DNA of 43,131 nt from an uncultured Pirellulaceae bacterium. Lineage in GTDB: Bacteria > Planctomycetota > Planctomycetia > Pirellulales > Pirellulaceae. A model generated the notes under the pieces. The model saw only the letters and a program-made list of their open reading frames with translations, was not told the DNA's origin and did no database searches. The translations under genes and the position numbers were made by a program. The DNA lies in contig CALFWL010000041.1 in assembly GCA_937928215.1 (NCBI GenBank), positions 1 to 43,131 on the forward strand, written 5' to 3'. Below are positions 34,357 through 43,131 of the stretch, piece by piece. The first letter of the stretch is position 1. Each line of letters opens with the position of its first letter.

Positions 34357-35076
34357 TCAATCGAAGATTCCCTTACCGAACTCTTCTGTCGCGGGCTTGG
34401 AACGGCCTGAAGAGATATTCGGGTTATCCGGCGAGTCGCTGGATTGCTTGGCGGAATCGACAGTGGAATCGGTATTCGCGTGAGGTCCGTCCTGGCCCCC
34501 AGCGTGAGCCGAATCGGTGCGAGTCTCAGCGGCTAAATCGCTGGATGCAACCTCGTTTGGAGCGACCTCCTGTGACGCGACCTCGTCTGGAGCAACCTCT
34601 TTTGAAGCAACCGTCGTCTCGGAAACTTTGTCTGGCGTCGGCTGGCTTTTTCGCCCCCCAGCGTCGTAGCCATCGTCATAACGCGACAGGTAGCCTGGCT
34701 CCCGAGATCGCTGAAGCTCATTTTCCAGCTCCTCAATCACTCGCTGTTGAATCATTTCCCGGCACTCGCCATTCACCGGATGAGCAATGTCGGCGTACAG
34801 TTTGGCTCGTCCACCCGCGTCATGAGACACCTGATCGGAAGGCTGTCGCTTGCCGCAATTGTTGCAATAGTTGGATCGAAGGTGATTCTTCGTGTGGCAT
34901 TTGGGGCATGTTGAGGTCAGCTTGCGACTGGGCATCGCGACAAAAGGCCCGTTGTTGCCTTCGATAATTTTCAGATCACGAACAACGAATGCATCGTCGA
35001 AAGTAACGCTGCAAAATCCGCGCAAGCGGTCTTCACCGCTGTCCATCAGCTTGATACGAACTTCCGTAATTTTCAT
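34357..35076 (-). CDS. spoVG: SpoVG-family protein with inserted zinc ribbon
   Basis: A 239-residue SpoVG homologue; the common form has about 85-100 residues. The core is split: residues 1-52 give [39 protein letters not shown], and residues 95-120 give [27 protein letters not shown]. Between them lies a C4 zinc ribbon (Cys57, Cys60, Cys71, Cys74). The tail contains five tandem pentapeptides of the form VA[SP]xE (156-180) and is otherwise polar. SpoVG proteins bind nucleic acids and act as regulators in other bacteria. The start at 35076 has a good AAAGGA site; a longer frame from 35106 is not supported. It lies downstream of ispE, a neighbourhood also known from Bacillus. Confidence 0.92.
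   Translation of the reverse strand: MKITEVRIKLMDSGEDRLRGFCSVTFDDAFVVRDLKIIEGNNGPFVAMPSRKLTSTCPKCHTKNHLRSNYCNNCGKRQPSDQVSHDAGGRAKLYADIAHPVNGECREMIQQRVIEELENELQRSREPGYLSRYDDGYDAGGRKSQPTPDKVSETTVASKEVAPDEVASQEVAPNEVASSDLAAETRTDSAHAGGQDGPHANTDSTVDSAKQSSDSPDNPNISSGRSKPATEEFGKGIFD
34537..34611 (-). repeat. Five tandem 15-base units in the spoVG tail
   Basis: Five consecutive 15-base units encode [20 protein letters not shown] and VASSD. They alternate Ser and Pro at the third position, which suggests duplication of a 30-base pair of units. Such repeats often change copy number between strains. Confidence 0.8.
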
Positions 35077-35130
35077 AGCTGCTAATCCTTTGCCCGTCCG
35101 AACCAACTTCGTCCTGTCAAAGCCTCTACG

Positions 35131-36087
35131 TCAGGCTGCTGTCGCTCCATGGTCCGACTTGCCTAAACCGTACGATCCGGTCGTACGACAGCAAAAATAT
35201 CTGAAACCTGGCGCTCGTCCTGTCAACTTCACTGTCGCGGTAGTGGCCAATCGCTTCGTGCTGAACAATCCGAAGTAACTGCTACCACTGCCACTGAGCT
35301 GATGTCCGCAACATCGTCCTGCATCTTGTAGCAATTGAAACTCGTTCTGAATAACTTTGATTTCATCGTTCAGCGGAATCGCGAATGGTTGTAATCGGTT
35401 GTGCATCCAATCCCCGATCAGGGAAGGCTTTCCCGTTTTCAATCGCAAACCGAACTCAGACGCATCCCGTTGTCGCTGGGATATCACGACCTGTGAGTAA
35501 ACCTCTGGCGTCGACAGGCCGGTTGGCGGTTTGGCAATCACGATCCATTGTCCAACCGGGGCTGCAAGTGGCGAAATCCTTTCCCCCCGTCCCTCGCAAA
35601 ATGCTGTTCCGCCTCGCAGAAAAAACGGCACGTCGCTGCCCAACGTCGCAGCGAGCTCATAAAGCTGGCCTGCACCAAGCGGGGAACCCAGTAAACCATT
35701 GATCGCTTTGATCGTGGCCGCCGCATCGCTGGACGCACCGCCCAAGCCCGCCGCTGAAGGAATCCGCTTGTGCAACACGATGTCAAAGCCTTGCTTGGCG
35801 ACGGCCCCAGCACAGCGAGCCCGCACGGATTCGATCGCTCGCAACACAAGATTGTCTGGCCCCAGTGGAATCGACTCCGCATCGGACGTGCAACCTTGAA
35901 GCACCTTCAGATTCAATTCGTGATCGCCTCGTGGCGCGAACGATATCGTGTCGTATAATGAGACCGTACTCATGAACGTCTCGATCTGATGGAATCCATC
36001 GTTTCGTTTGCGAAGCAACTCCAGATACCAGTTCACTTTTGCCGGAGCGACAACGGTCAGATGATGTGGGTTGTGCAACAAGTTCAT
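35131..36087 (-). CDS. ispE: 4-diphosphocytidyl-2-C-methyl-D-erythritol kinase
   Basis: A 318-residue GHMP kinase of the non-mevalonate isoprenoid pathway, phosphorylating the 2-hydroxyl of CDP-methylerythritol. The N-terminal line VVAPAKVNWYLELLRKRNDGFHQIET carries the catalytic Lys17, and the ATP loop IPSAAGLGGASSDAAA is at 109-124. SDVPFF and the C-terminal SGSGSSYFGLF are also in place. A frame extending to 36261 adds 58 residues without homology, so the ATG at 36087 is chosen although no strong ribosome binding site precedes it. spoVG follows 54 bases downstream. Confidence 0.93.
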   Translation of the reverse strand: MNLLHNPHHLTVVAPAKVNWYLELLRKRNDGFHQIETFMSTVSLYDTISFAPRGDHELNLKVLQGCTSDAESIPLGPDNLVLRAIESVRARCAGAVAKQGFDIVLHKRIPSAAGLGGASSDAAATIKAINGLLGSPLGAGQLYELAATLGSDVPFFLRGGTAFCEGRGERISPLAAPVGQWIVIAKPPTGLSTPEVYSQVVISQRQRDASEFGLRLKTGKPSLIGDWMHNRLQPFAIPLNDEIKVIQNEFQLLQDAGRCCGHQLSGSGSSYFGLFSTKRLATTATVKLTGRAPGFRYFCCRTTGSYGLGKSDHGATAA

Positions 36088-36679
36088 CTGGATGCCAGTT
36101 TTCGAAACGTAGTTAACTGTCGCGAAGAAGATCGTGCTGAAAAATTCGAATAGCCGCTTTCGACATTTAACGTCATAGTATGCATTGTGCTCTGGGATTA
36201 CTTGCGACACTCGTCCCGAAGCAACGGTGCGCCACCTTGGCCAGTTCGAGTAATCTATCACGATTCCCTAAAAGCACCACATCAGACGCTCAGGATTCGG
36301 TACCGTGCAGCACAGACAAATAGATAGAATTTCTACGGAACACGCTGCCAATGTTCGACAAACTGATATCTTTCGACGCTTTAGCGCTGAGCGAAAACCG
36401 GCGATTCTTGGCGAATTTGAATTTTTGGTCGGAGAAAATTAACCGATGATCCAGGAAGCCTGCGGGACGTGGGACGTTTTCTGAATCAGCTGAAAAATTT
36501 AACATTTCAGTGCCAAAATTCCCCCATCAACCGACCGATAACCCAATGCAATCAGGTTAGCGTTGACGAAGAGCCAGATTGGCAAAAACAATGAGAAATC
36601 TACCTCCTATCTGTTTATGCCGAACGATGTTTCTGCGACCAAGCAATCTTCCCTCCCTTTTTTCGTCGTGTAATCGCCC
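36088..36679. other. Divergent intergenic region between ispE and the VTT-domain gene
   Basis: About 590 bases with no supported gene. A 71-codon minus-strand frame at 36290-36505 has no recognisable feature. The stretch is AT-richer than its surroundings and presumably carries the promoters of the two divergent genes. Confidence 0.4.
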
Positions 36680-37333
36680 GTGATAAACCAACCTGAACCG
36701 CAGCTAGGAAACTCTGAAAACGCGCCTGCCTCAGAGGAGCCTCCTCGCTGGGCCATTCATCGCAGACTTTATGACTGGGTTTTATCCCTCGCGGAAACCA
36801 GCTACGGCACTTGGGCATTGTTCTGGATTAGCTTTGCGGAATCTAGCTTCTTTCCGATTCCACCCGACGTGTTGCTGGCTCCATTATGTCTAGGTAGCAG
36901 GACAAGGAGCCTATGGTTCGCGGCGGTGACGACTGTCGGTAGCGTATTGGGAGCATTGCTCGGGTACGCAATCGGCTACTGGCTGATCGACTACGCCGTG
37001 ATGATTCCAAGCATCACGCTGGAGAAGATTGAATCCCTGAAGAACGAGTTCGATGCACGAGGCCAATGGTATGTGCTGGTTGCGGCACTGACGCCGATCC
37101 CGTTCAAGCTGCTGACCATCACCGCTGGGGCGGCCAAAATGAGCATTCCCGTGTTCCTGATCGCTTGCGTGATCGGTCGCGCCGCACGATTTTTCTTGGT
37201 TGCCGGCATCATCCGAGCGATTGGGCCACGCGCCATTCCGTTGATCGATAAATATTTCAATCTGCTGTGTGTTCTTTTCGTCGCTCTTTTGGTTGGCGGC
37301 TTCGTGGTTTTGAAATATTTTGGCGAGCATTGA
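36680..37333 (+). CDS. YqaA/DedA-type VTT-domain membrane protein
   Basis: A 217-residue membrane protein of the VTT (SNARE-associated, DedA/YqaA) superfamily. It has a polar N-terminus, then membrane segments with the family lines WISFAESSFFPIPPDVLLAPL, GSVLGALLGYAIGYWL and ALTPIPFKLLTITAGAAKMSIPVFLIACVIGRAARFFLVAGIIR. Relatives include proteins needed for membrane homeostasis and lipid-carrier recycling; the YqaA subgroup is less well known. The start is GTG at 36680. It is divergent from ispE and converges on the small membrane protein at 37381. Confidence 0.88.
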   Translation: MINQPEPQLGNSENAPASEEPPRWAIHRRLYDWVLSLAETSYGTWALFWISFAESSFFPIPPDVLLAPLCLGSRTRSLWFAAVTTVGSVLGALLGYAIGYWLIDYAVMIPSITLEKIESLKNEFDARGQWYVLVAALTPIPFKLLTITAGAAKMSIPVFLIACVIGRAARFFLVAGIIRAIGPRAIPLIDKYFNLLCVLFVALLVGGFVVLKYFGEH

Positions 37334-37380
37334 ATCGCTTTTGACTCATGCAGAGATTCGCGGACATGCACCAGTCGTGA

Positions 37381-37686
37381 TCAGGGCAGCAACGCCCCGT
37401 CAATGTCCGCGTTTTTCGTCAGCCGATACCACCGACCAAGGCACCTCAGCGCCGCGACGCCCAGCAGGACACAGAAAAATCCAGCGACCCACGATTCTTT
37501 TGGGATCGAGGCCTCAAAATCCACGCCTTCGATCCCAATCGCGTCGCTGAACGCTTCGGTGGTTACGACGGCGCTGCGATACTTCTCATAGGCGATCACA
37601 CCGCACAGGCATGAGGCTCCGAGCAGCAGCAACCCGATCGATCGAAATTTTCGAAACGGATGGTCATCGTGTTTCACGTCGCTCAC
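37381..37686 (-). CDS. Small two-helix membrane protein
   Basis: A 101-residue protein with two hydrophobic segments (SIGLLLLGASCLCGVIAY and VAGFFCVLLGVAALRCLG) separated by about 35 polar residues, and short charged ends. The start is taken as the GTG at 37686 with GGAAAG upstream; a longer frame to 37809 would overlap the transglutaminase gene and has no membrane or other features. It begins 32 bases after the stop of the transglutaminase gene on the same strand. The family is unknown. Confidence 0.6.
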   Translation of the reverse strand: MSDVKHDDHPFRKFRSIGLLLLGASCLCGVIAYEKYRSAVVTTEAFSDAIGIEGVDFEASIPKESWVAGFFCVLLGVAALRCLGRWYRLTKNADIDGALLP

Positions 37687-37718
37687 GGCAGAATCTTTCC
37701 GACCTGAAAAAAATCTTG

Positions 37719-38753
37719 TCAGTTGGCAGAATTGGACGACTTTAGTTTTGAGTCTTCGCGCTTTGAGTCTTTGAACGAAAACGCCAGCTCGATCTTCTCT
37801 TTCGGCCACTGCGCGCCGTCGACCTCAACGTGAGGATAAACGAAATAGTTCAGCGGGCTCGCCGCCGATTCGGGGACCAGTTTGATGTCTCGCCCAGTTG
37901 AAAACGAGATTCGGTCTGGGGTCAGCCTGCCAAAGTAGTAGTCCTTCATTTCGGGGTGTTTATCGGCTTCAGAGATATCGACCGGAGTCCAACCCTTCCC
38001 CTTGGCGAAGAACCAAGCCCAGCAGTGATAACCCTTGACCACACCTTCGCTTTGGTCGGCTGGCAGCGGAAATCCGATTTCAAATCGAGCCGGCAGAGAA
38101 TTTCCTCGAGCCAATGAAATAAACAGGCTATGGAAGTCGGTGCAGTTACCCGTCTTGCTGTCGCACGCCCAGACCGAGTCACCGTTGCCGTAACCGGGCT
38201 TCGATTTGTCGTACTTCATATGCTGTTCAACCAAATCGTACAACTTCGCTGCCGCCGCAGTGGGCTCAGACGGCAGAGCATCTTTTAGTAACTCCGTCGG
38301 ACGACCATCGACAGGCACCAGACGATTGGCCGCCAGGAAGTTTGCTTTTTGAGCCGCCGATAAATCGATTGTCCCGTCAGAACCAGCTTCCATTCGAGAT
38401 ACATGGTAGGTGAATTGGAACGTCGACGGTTTGTCGTCATCGGCGGTCGATTCAAAGTAACCAATCGAGTTGCCATACCGCTCATCCTCATGCCGCTGGA
38501 GCTGACCACCGCCTGTGAAGCCTGCCAATTGCACGGACTGGTGTGAATCACTGGCAGGAATCGGAACCCAGACACGAACGCGAGCACCTTCTGGCAACTC
38601 CTTGATCTTCGCTCCGTAGTTAAACTCAAAATCTCGCTGCTTCTTCACGGTGGTCTGAGCCAACACGGCATTGTGACTGCCGGCAACCAGAATGATCGCG
38701 CAGACCAGCAAAGGGGCTCGATGGCAAGTTAAAGGGAATGTTCGACAACGCAT
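37719..38753 (-). CDS. Exported transglutaminase-like protein
   Basis: A 344-residue protein with a signal sequence (hydrophobic core APLLVCAIILVAG, cleavage probably at VLAQ). The transglutaminase-like catalytic triad is visible: Cys204 in GNCTDFHSLF, His243 in GYHCWAWF and Asp259 in TPVDISEA. An N-terminal beta domain (residues 38-125) precedes it. Bacterial members act as peptidases or peptide cross-linkers in the periplasm; the substrate is not known. The ATG at 38753 is preceded by AGGAAG and is chosen over a longer frame to 38888. It is downstream of the TorD-like gene, 131 bases away. Confidence 0.88.
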   Translation of the reverse strand: MRCRTFPLTCHRAPLLVCAIILVAGSHNAVLAQTTVKKQRDFEFNYGAKIKELPEGARVRVWVPIPASDSHQSVQLAGFTGGGQLQRHEDERYGNSIGYFESTADDDKPSTFQFTYHVSRMEAGSDGTIDLSAAQKANFLAANRLVPVDGRPTELLKDALPSEPTAAAAKLYDLVEQHMKYDKSKPGYGNGDSVWACDSKTGNCTDFHSLFISLARGNSLPARFEIGFPLPADQSEGVVKGYHCWAWFFAKGKGWTPVDISEADKHPEMKDYYFGRLTPDRISFSTGRDIKLVPESAASPLNYFVYPHVEVDGAQWPKEKIELAFSFKDSKREDSKLKSSNSAN

Positions 38754-38884
38754 TGTTCTTCCTAGAAACGAGAAAGCGAAACGGTTCGGATGAGCAAAAT
38801 TATTCAGCACTCGCGAAACAATCACCTGCAGATTTGTAAGACGATTAGGCGGTGAAATGCATGGGTTTCGAGTACTCAAACCCG

Positions 38885-39481
38885 TCATTTATTATTTGGC
38901 GAGTGCTCAGCGTGACAACTTAACTCTTTGATCAATCGCCCTGTGACAACGGCCAGCCCGCGATAGAAATCGGTGTCCGCCTTTTGGGTGACGCGATCGA
39001 GCAGCGGTTCGGCCCATCCGAGGTGTTCACGCTCAAACGCGGCAAGCACTTCAATTGCCGTTTCGTCATGGTTCACTTGATCAAGCAGAAATCCAGCAAA
39101 GTGTAGCTGACAACCGAGATGATCATCGATTGACCTTGGTCGCTGATAGTCTGCATAAAGCTGATAAAAACGTCTGCTCGAAGCTGCGGCTTTCGACTGA
39201 AATACATGATCGCTCCAGACCGATTGAACTGGGGGCAAGTGCTCCTTCGGTCCGATCAATAGTTGACAATAATCTGCTGCCAGTCGATTCAGCGTCTCTG
39301 CTGAAATCGACCCGTCATCCGGCATCAACCCACCTGACCCAATCCATGCTTCGCGAACATGCGGCGTACGTAAGAGGGCGAGCGTCTGTTGATCGACCTC
39401 ATTCAACCAGAATCCGGCGACCATTCGGCACGATGCTGCCAATTCGGTCAGATTCGAAGAAACTTTTGTCTCGGTTGGCAT
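38885..39481 (-). CDS. TorD/DmsD-like molecular chaperone
   Basis: A 198-residue, largely helical protein matching the TorD family of chaperones that bind the twin-arginine signal peptide and assist cofactor insertion into molybdoenzymes. The central line ADYCQLLIGPKEHLPPVQSVWSD corresponds to the family motif Y-x-x-L-F-x-G-P-x-x-x-x-x-P-P-x-E-S-x-Y, and the later H-x-x-x-[LF]-D line is seen as HFAGFLLDQV. The ATG at 39481 is preferred because the frame to 39625 starts with GTG and adds no homology. No molybdoenzyme is encoded nearby; a MobA-like gene lies 30 kilobases away. Confidence 0.72.
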   Translation of the reverse strand: MPTETKVSSNLTELAASCRMVAGFWLNEVDQQTLALLRTPHVREAWIGSGGLMPDDGSISAETLNRLAADYCQLLIGPKEHLPPVQSVWSDHVFQSKAAASSRRFYQLYADYQRPRSIDDHLGCQLHFAGFLLDQVNHDETAIEVLAAFEREHLGWAEPLLDRVTQKADTDFYRGLAVVTGRLIKELSCHAEHSPNNK

Positions 39482-39643
39482 GAGTAAACTTGGTCCAGAC
39501 ACGGTTGAAGCAAATCGGTTGAATAAATATTCAGCCACGATTATACCCTTCCGAAGATCGACCGCGACGGCAGTTCTCTTCTCTAAGCGGAGATTGACCT
39601 TAAACTGAAGCAAACAGTCGCACACTATTTACTTGGAACCATC

Positions 39644-42600
39644 GTGCATCTTCATTTTTCAATCAGGCTGATGACGTTGCTGACAGGTTGCGTTTTACTT
39701 CTTTCTCTTCAAACCGTGCCCGCACAGGAATCGAAGTCAGCCCCAATCCCCAACACTCAATCGCTGGACATTCCGTTCACTCCCCCGCAGGAGGCGCTCA
39801 ATCGAATCGCACTGCCCGAAGGATTTCAAGTCACGCTGTTTGCCGCCGAGCCCGATGTGCATCAGCCGGTGGCGGCAACCTTCGATTCGAAGGGACGATT
39901 GTGGGTCGCCGAATGCTACACGTACTCGGACCGAAAAGAAAATTTCAACACAAAACTGAACGATCGCATCCTGATCTTCGAAGATGCAGACAACGATGGT
40001 GTGTTCGACACTAGGAAAATATTCTGGGACAAGGGCAAGCGTGTCACCGGAATCGAAATCGGCTTCGGCGGCGTCTGGGTCACTGCGGCACCGTATCTGC
40101 TATTCATTCCTGATCGCGATGGCGATGACGTTCCGGACGGAGAACCGAAGGTGTTGCTTGACGGATTCAACGCCACAACCGTGCGGCACAACTTCGTCAA
40201 CGGACCCAAGTGGGGCCCCGACGGCTGGCTGTATGGTCGGCATGGGATCGTGGCGACTTCTTACGTTGGCCCTCCCGGCGCAACCGCGTCGCAGCGGCAA
40301 CCAATCAACTGCGGCATCTGGCGTTACCATCCAACGCATCGAAAGTTTGAAGTGGTCGCGCACGGATCGACCAATCCGTTTGGATTCGATTATGACCAAC
40401 ATGGAGAAATGTTCATGATCAACACGGTGATCGGACATCTGTTTCACGTGGTTCCGGGTGCAAGATATCGCCGTATGTTTGGTTCGCACTTCAATCCACA
40501 CACCTACCAAGTGATCGAACAAACCGCTGACCACTTTCATTGGGATGTCGGTAACGAAAGCTGGACCTCGGTGCGCAAGGATGGTGTTTCCGATGCCACG
40601 GATATCGCCGGTGGCGGCCACGCTCACAGTGGACTGATGATCTACCAAGGCAACAACTGGCCCGCTGAGTTTCACGACAAACTGTTCACGTTGAATTTCC
40701 ACGGGCGACGCATGAACAGCGAATCGTTGCATCGCGAAGGGAACTCGTACGTTGCTAAACATGGCAGAGATTACTTCAAGACATCCGACCCTTGGTTTCG
40801 GGGCGTCGAACTGTTGTCAGGCCCTGACGGCGGAGTGTTTGTGCTCGACTGGTCCGATATTGGTGAGTGCCACGAAAACGACGGCGTTCATCGGACTTCC
40901 GGACGTATTTTCAAATTGACTTATGGCACTCCCAAGCCGCCGAAACACCAAGATCTTGCGATGCTTTCCGACGAGCAGTTGATCGATTTGTTCGATGAAC
41001 CGAACCAGTGGTACTCGAGGCAAGCACGGCGATTGCTACAGGAACGAGCTGTCGGCCCATTATCACTGGACACGAACGAGCCATTCGCCGGTTTTTCGAT
41101 GGAACAGAGCTTTCAACGTCAACCACTTGCGCGGAAGCTGATGAATGCCTTCCATGATGCCACCAATGTCAAACTCGAATTGCAGGCATTGTGGGCTATG
41201 CACGCGGGACACCTAGCAACACCGATGTGGCTTGAAGCCCGAACTGCCCACGAAAACGAACGCATTCGCTCATGGGCGGTGCGGATGCTGACGGACGGTT
41301 TGACGCCTGTTGAACCTCGGATGGTTGATCGTTTCGTGACTCTTGCGAAACACGATCCTTCAGGACTGGTGCGACTCTACCTTGCCTCGGCTCTGCCGCG
41401 TCTCAATGCCAATGATGCCTTTCGATTGGCCAAAGCTTTGACTCAGCATGCCTCGGACGCGAACGACCGAGTTCAGCCCAACCTGATCTGGTACGGGATC
41501 GAGCCGCATGTTGTCTCAAACCCCGACAAGGCTCTTGAGCTTGCAGAAGCATCCCAAATGCCTTCGATTCGAACGAACGTGATCCGTCGTCTTGCCTACG
41601 AGATCGAAACTCAGCCGGACGCGATGAAGCGAATTGTGTCCATGTTGGCGGATGCAAAAAATTCTAATCGTCGTCATCAAATCCTCTCGGGCATATGGCT
41701 GGCGCTTGATGGGTTCCAGCAAGCGCCAGCCCCTGAAAATTGGAATGAGGTTTCGTCAGAACTGTTGGTCTCGGGTGATCAGGAAACCAAAGATTTCGTT
41801 CAACGATTGAACCTAGTCTTCGGTGATGGCAGAACGATTGAGGATCTGAAAGCCATTGTCTCGAATCGCAAAGCCAACGTCGAAAAACGTCGACGCGCGA
41901 TCCAATCTCTAGCCCGAGCCGACAACGTTCCTCAGTTTTTCGAAACGCTGGTAGAAAGACTTCACAACAAGTCGCTCGCAGAAGATGTCGTTCAAGCGAT
42001 GGTCAAATGTGACACCCCCGAGGTCGCAACCGCGATCATCGATCGATACTCTCAGCTGAGCCTTCGAGGCAAAACGCTCGCCGTCAACACTTTGGTGGCT
42101 CGCGAGTCGTGGGTCGCCAATCTGTTGGACGCAATCGATTCAGAAACGATTCCCATCAACGCGATTGGGTCATCTCACGCGCGGCAGATCAGTAATTTTG
42201 GAAACGAAGATTTGACCGCACGATTGACTCGACTTTGGGGCCAAGTTGGATCGACATCGGCTGAACGTGAAGAGCAAATTTCACAATTGCGAGGTCAATT
42301 GACGCCGGATGTTTTAAGCGAAGGAAATCTGGAGCGAGGCCATTTGTTGTTCGAAAAGCATTGCGGTAGCTGTCACGTGATGCATGGCACAGGTGGTCGA
42401 ATCGGCCCCGATCTGACTGGCTCCGATCGCAGGAACGTGAACTACCTGTTGGAAAACATCATCGATCCGAGCTCTGTTGTCGCCGAAACCTTTCAGGCAT
42501 CCATCATCATGCTGGAAGACGGGCGACTGTTAACAGGTGTCATCACCGAACAAAATGATCGGACGCTCAAGCTGCAAACGAAAGAAGATTTACTGACGCT

Positions 42601-42718
42601 TGACCGTCGCACGATCGAGGAAACCAAGCGTACCAAACTGTCGTTCATGCCAGATGGCCTGCTGGACCCGATGACTCTTGAGCAAAAACGAGACTTGTTC
42701 AGATTTCTGATGCAATGA
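39644..42718 (+). CDS. PVC-type CxxCH haem-binding dehydrogenase-like protein with HEAT repeats
   Basis: A 1,024-residue exported protein. A signal sequence ends near TVPAQ. Residues 55-430 resemble the beta-propeller dehydrogenase domain typical of planctomycete and verrucomicrobial proteins (LPEGFQVTLFAAEP, DSKGRLWVAECYTY, GPDGWLYGRHGI, SGPDGGVFVLDWSDIGECHENDGVH, TSGRIFKLTYG). Residues 450-870 are HEAT-like helical repeats. The C-terminus is a single cytochrome c-type domain with HCGSCH (Cys907, Cys910, His911), GPDLTGSDRR and the ligand-type region ending LSFMPDGLLDPMT. Such proteins probably oxidise sugars or alcohols in the periplasm, but the substrates are not established. The start is GTG at 39644; an ATG at 39671 is an alternative. 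Confidence 0.93.
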   Translation: MHLHFSIRLMTLLTGCVLLLSLQTVPAQESKSAPIPNTQSLDIPFTPPQEALNRIALPEGFQVTLFAAEPDVHQPVAATFDSKGRLWVAECYTYSDRKENFNTKLNDRILIFEDADNDGVFDTRKIFWDKGKRVTGIEIGFGGVWVTAAPYLLFIPDRDGDDVPDGEPKVLLDGFNATTVRHNFVNGPKWGPDGWLYGRHGIVATSYVGPPGATASQRQPINCGIWRYHPTHRKFEVVAHGSTNPFGFDYDQHGEMFMINTVIGHLFHVVPGARYRRMFGSHFNPHTYQVIEQTADHFHWDVGNESWTSVRKDGVSDATDIAGGGHAHSGLMIYQGNNWPAEFHDKLFTLNFHGRRMNSESLHREGNSYVAKHGRDYFKTSDPWFRGVELLSGPDGGVFVLDWSDIGECHENDGVHRTSGRIFKLTYGTPKPPKHQDLAMLSDEQLIDLFDEPNQWYSRQARRLLQERAVGPLSLDTNEPFAGFSMEQSFQRQPLARKLMNAFHDATNVKLELQALWAMHAGHLATPMWLEARTAHENERIRSWAVRMLTDGLTPVEPRMVDRFVTLAKHDPSGLVRLYLASALPRLNANDAFRLAKALTQHASDANDRVQPNLIWYGIEPHVVSNPDKALELAEASQMPSIRTNVIRRLAYEIETQPDAMKRIVSMLADAKNSNRRHQILSGIWLALDGFQQAPAPENWNEVSSELLVSGDQETKDFVQRLNLVFGDGRTIEDLKAIVSNRKANVEKRRRAIQSLARADNVPQFFETLVERLHNKSLAEDVVQAMVKCDTPEVATAIIDRYSQLSLRGKTLAVNTLVARESWVANLLDAIDSETIPINAIGSSHARQISNFGNEDLTARLTRLWGQVGSTSAEREEQISQLRGQLTPDVLSEGNLERGHLLFEKHCGSCHVMHGTGGRIGPDLTGSDRRNVNYLLENIIDPSSVVAETFQASIIMLEDGRLLTGVITEQNDRTLKLQTKEDLLTLDRRTIEETKRTKLSFMPDGLLDPMTLEQKRDLFRFLMQ

Positions 42719-42824
42719 TTCTTTTCACAACCTCACTTTTGAAGTTCTGAAGTAGTAGAAACCCGCCAGCAGCAAGGTAGCTGCGGTCGCCAGAGCGTGG
42801 AAACTATAAGTCGGGCTTGCTGTT

Positions 42825-43131
42825 TTAGTTGCCGGGGATGGTTTTAGTTTGAAATTCTCGATCGATCGGGGTTGAGCCGAGGCAAAGAGCCGCAGCTAGG
42901 AGCGCGAAGTCGACGAACGCGGAGTTGAGTTGCCTCGTTTTGATGGCGCTAGAGAAGCGACATACGGCCCAAAACCGGTTGGTCATGCGGACCAAGCCTA
43001 AATATAGCCACGCCAAAAGACGCCGCAACGCCTGCTCCAAGTTCATCACCAAGAACGTCAGCGATATCTGAGCCGTCGAGGTGCTCGCCAGTTTCGTCAT
43101 CACGCGAGCCAGACTGTAACGACGCTTGCTC
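42825..43131 (-). CDS. C-terminal fragment of a transposase, running off the window
   Basis: The minus-strand frame is open from the window edge to a stop at 42825, giving at least 101 residues. The reading RRYSLARVMTKLAS followed by ISLTFLVMNLEQALRRLLAW is like the C-terminal end of DDE transposases of the IS1182/IS4-like group, in which a hydrophobic VMNLE line follows the catalytic domain. The catalytic residues lie outside the window. No terminal inverted repeat could be identified in the 106 bases between the PVC protein stop and this gene. The family call is by recollection and needs a search. Confidence 0.5.
   Translation of the reverse strand, partial: SKRRYSLARVMTKLASTSTAQISLTFLVMNLEQALRRLLAWLYLGLVRMTNRFWAVCRFSSAIKTRQLNSAFVDFALLAAALCLGSTPIDREFQTKTIPGN

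Noticed and set aside
36290-36505. Minus-strand frame of 71 codons upstream of ispE
   Set aside because: No ribosome binding site, motif or membrane segment supports it.

Overview
The window looks like chromosomal DNA of a planctomycete, most likely a marine member of the Pirellulaceae. I infer this from protein families that are typical of, or confined to, that lineage: a PVC-type CxxCH haem protein, DUF1571, DUF4159, a small protein starting with an NPYQTP motif, a SpoVG protein with a zinc ribbon inside it, a formylmethanofuran-dehydrogenase C-like protein of bacterial C1 metabolism, and a C-terminal domain ending in IRFRGDGTGEGV. Genes are loosely packed on both strands, many lack a clear Shine-Dalgarno, and GTG or TTG starts are frequent. 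No species can be named from the sequence alone.

Left part (1-7,700). A small zinc-ribbon membrane protein and a candidate 41-residue membrane peptide precede a MoxR ATPase. The MoxR gene is divergent from a large exported protein with squalene-cyclase-like repeats and two DUF4159 domains. Next come a cysteine-rich secreted protein with a palindromic leader and a divergent accessory pair: a papain-fold protein that appears to have lost its catalytic residues, and a planctomycete-type hypothetical protein.

Middle part (7,700-20,200). This holds a MobA-like nucleotidyltransferase head-to-head with an FhcC/FwdC-like beta-helix protein, a DUF1571 protein, a small conserved protein, an enlarged Tex protein, a polysaccharide flippase, and a minus-strand run of aldo/keto reductase, SpoU methyltransferase and a kinase-like protein whose catalytic motifs are degraded.

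Core locus (20,700-28,900). RDD, SpoIIM, a membrane protein, DUF4129, DUF4350, zinc-ribbon-MoxR and DUF58 all lie on the plus strand, mostly with overlapping start and stop codons. This is the most system-like part of the window: a MoxR AAA+ ATPase, a vWA-like DUF58 protein and several membrane partners. Comparable gene sets occur in actinobacteria, and the biochemical role is unknown.

Right part (28,900-43,131). Housekeeping genes on the minus strand include an MnmE-like GTPase without the C-terminal cysteine motif, coaX, obg, rpmA, spoVG and ispE. Interspersed are an exported hypothetical protein, a YqaA-type VTT membrane protein, a small membrane protein, an exported transglutaminase and a TorD-type chaperone. 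A 1,024-residue exported PVC haem protein and the 3' end of a transposase at the window edge complete it. No tRNA, rRNA or CRISPR array was recognised.
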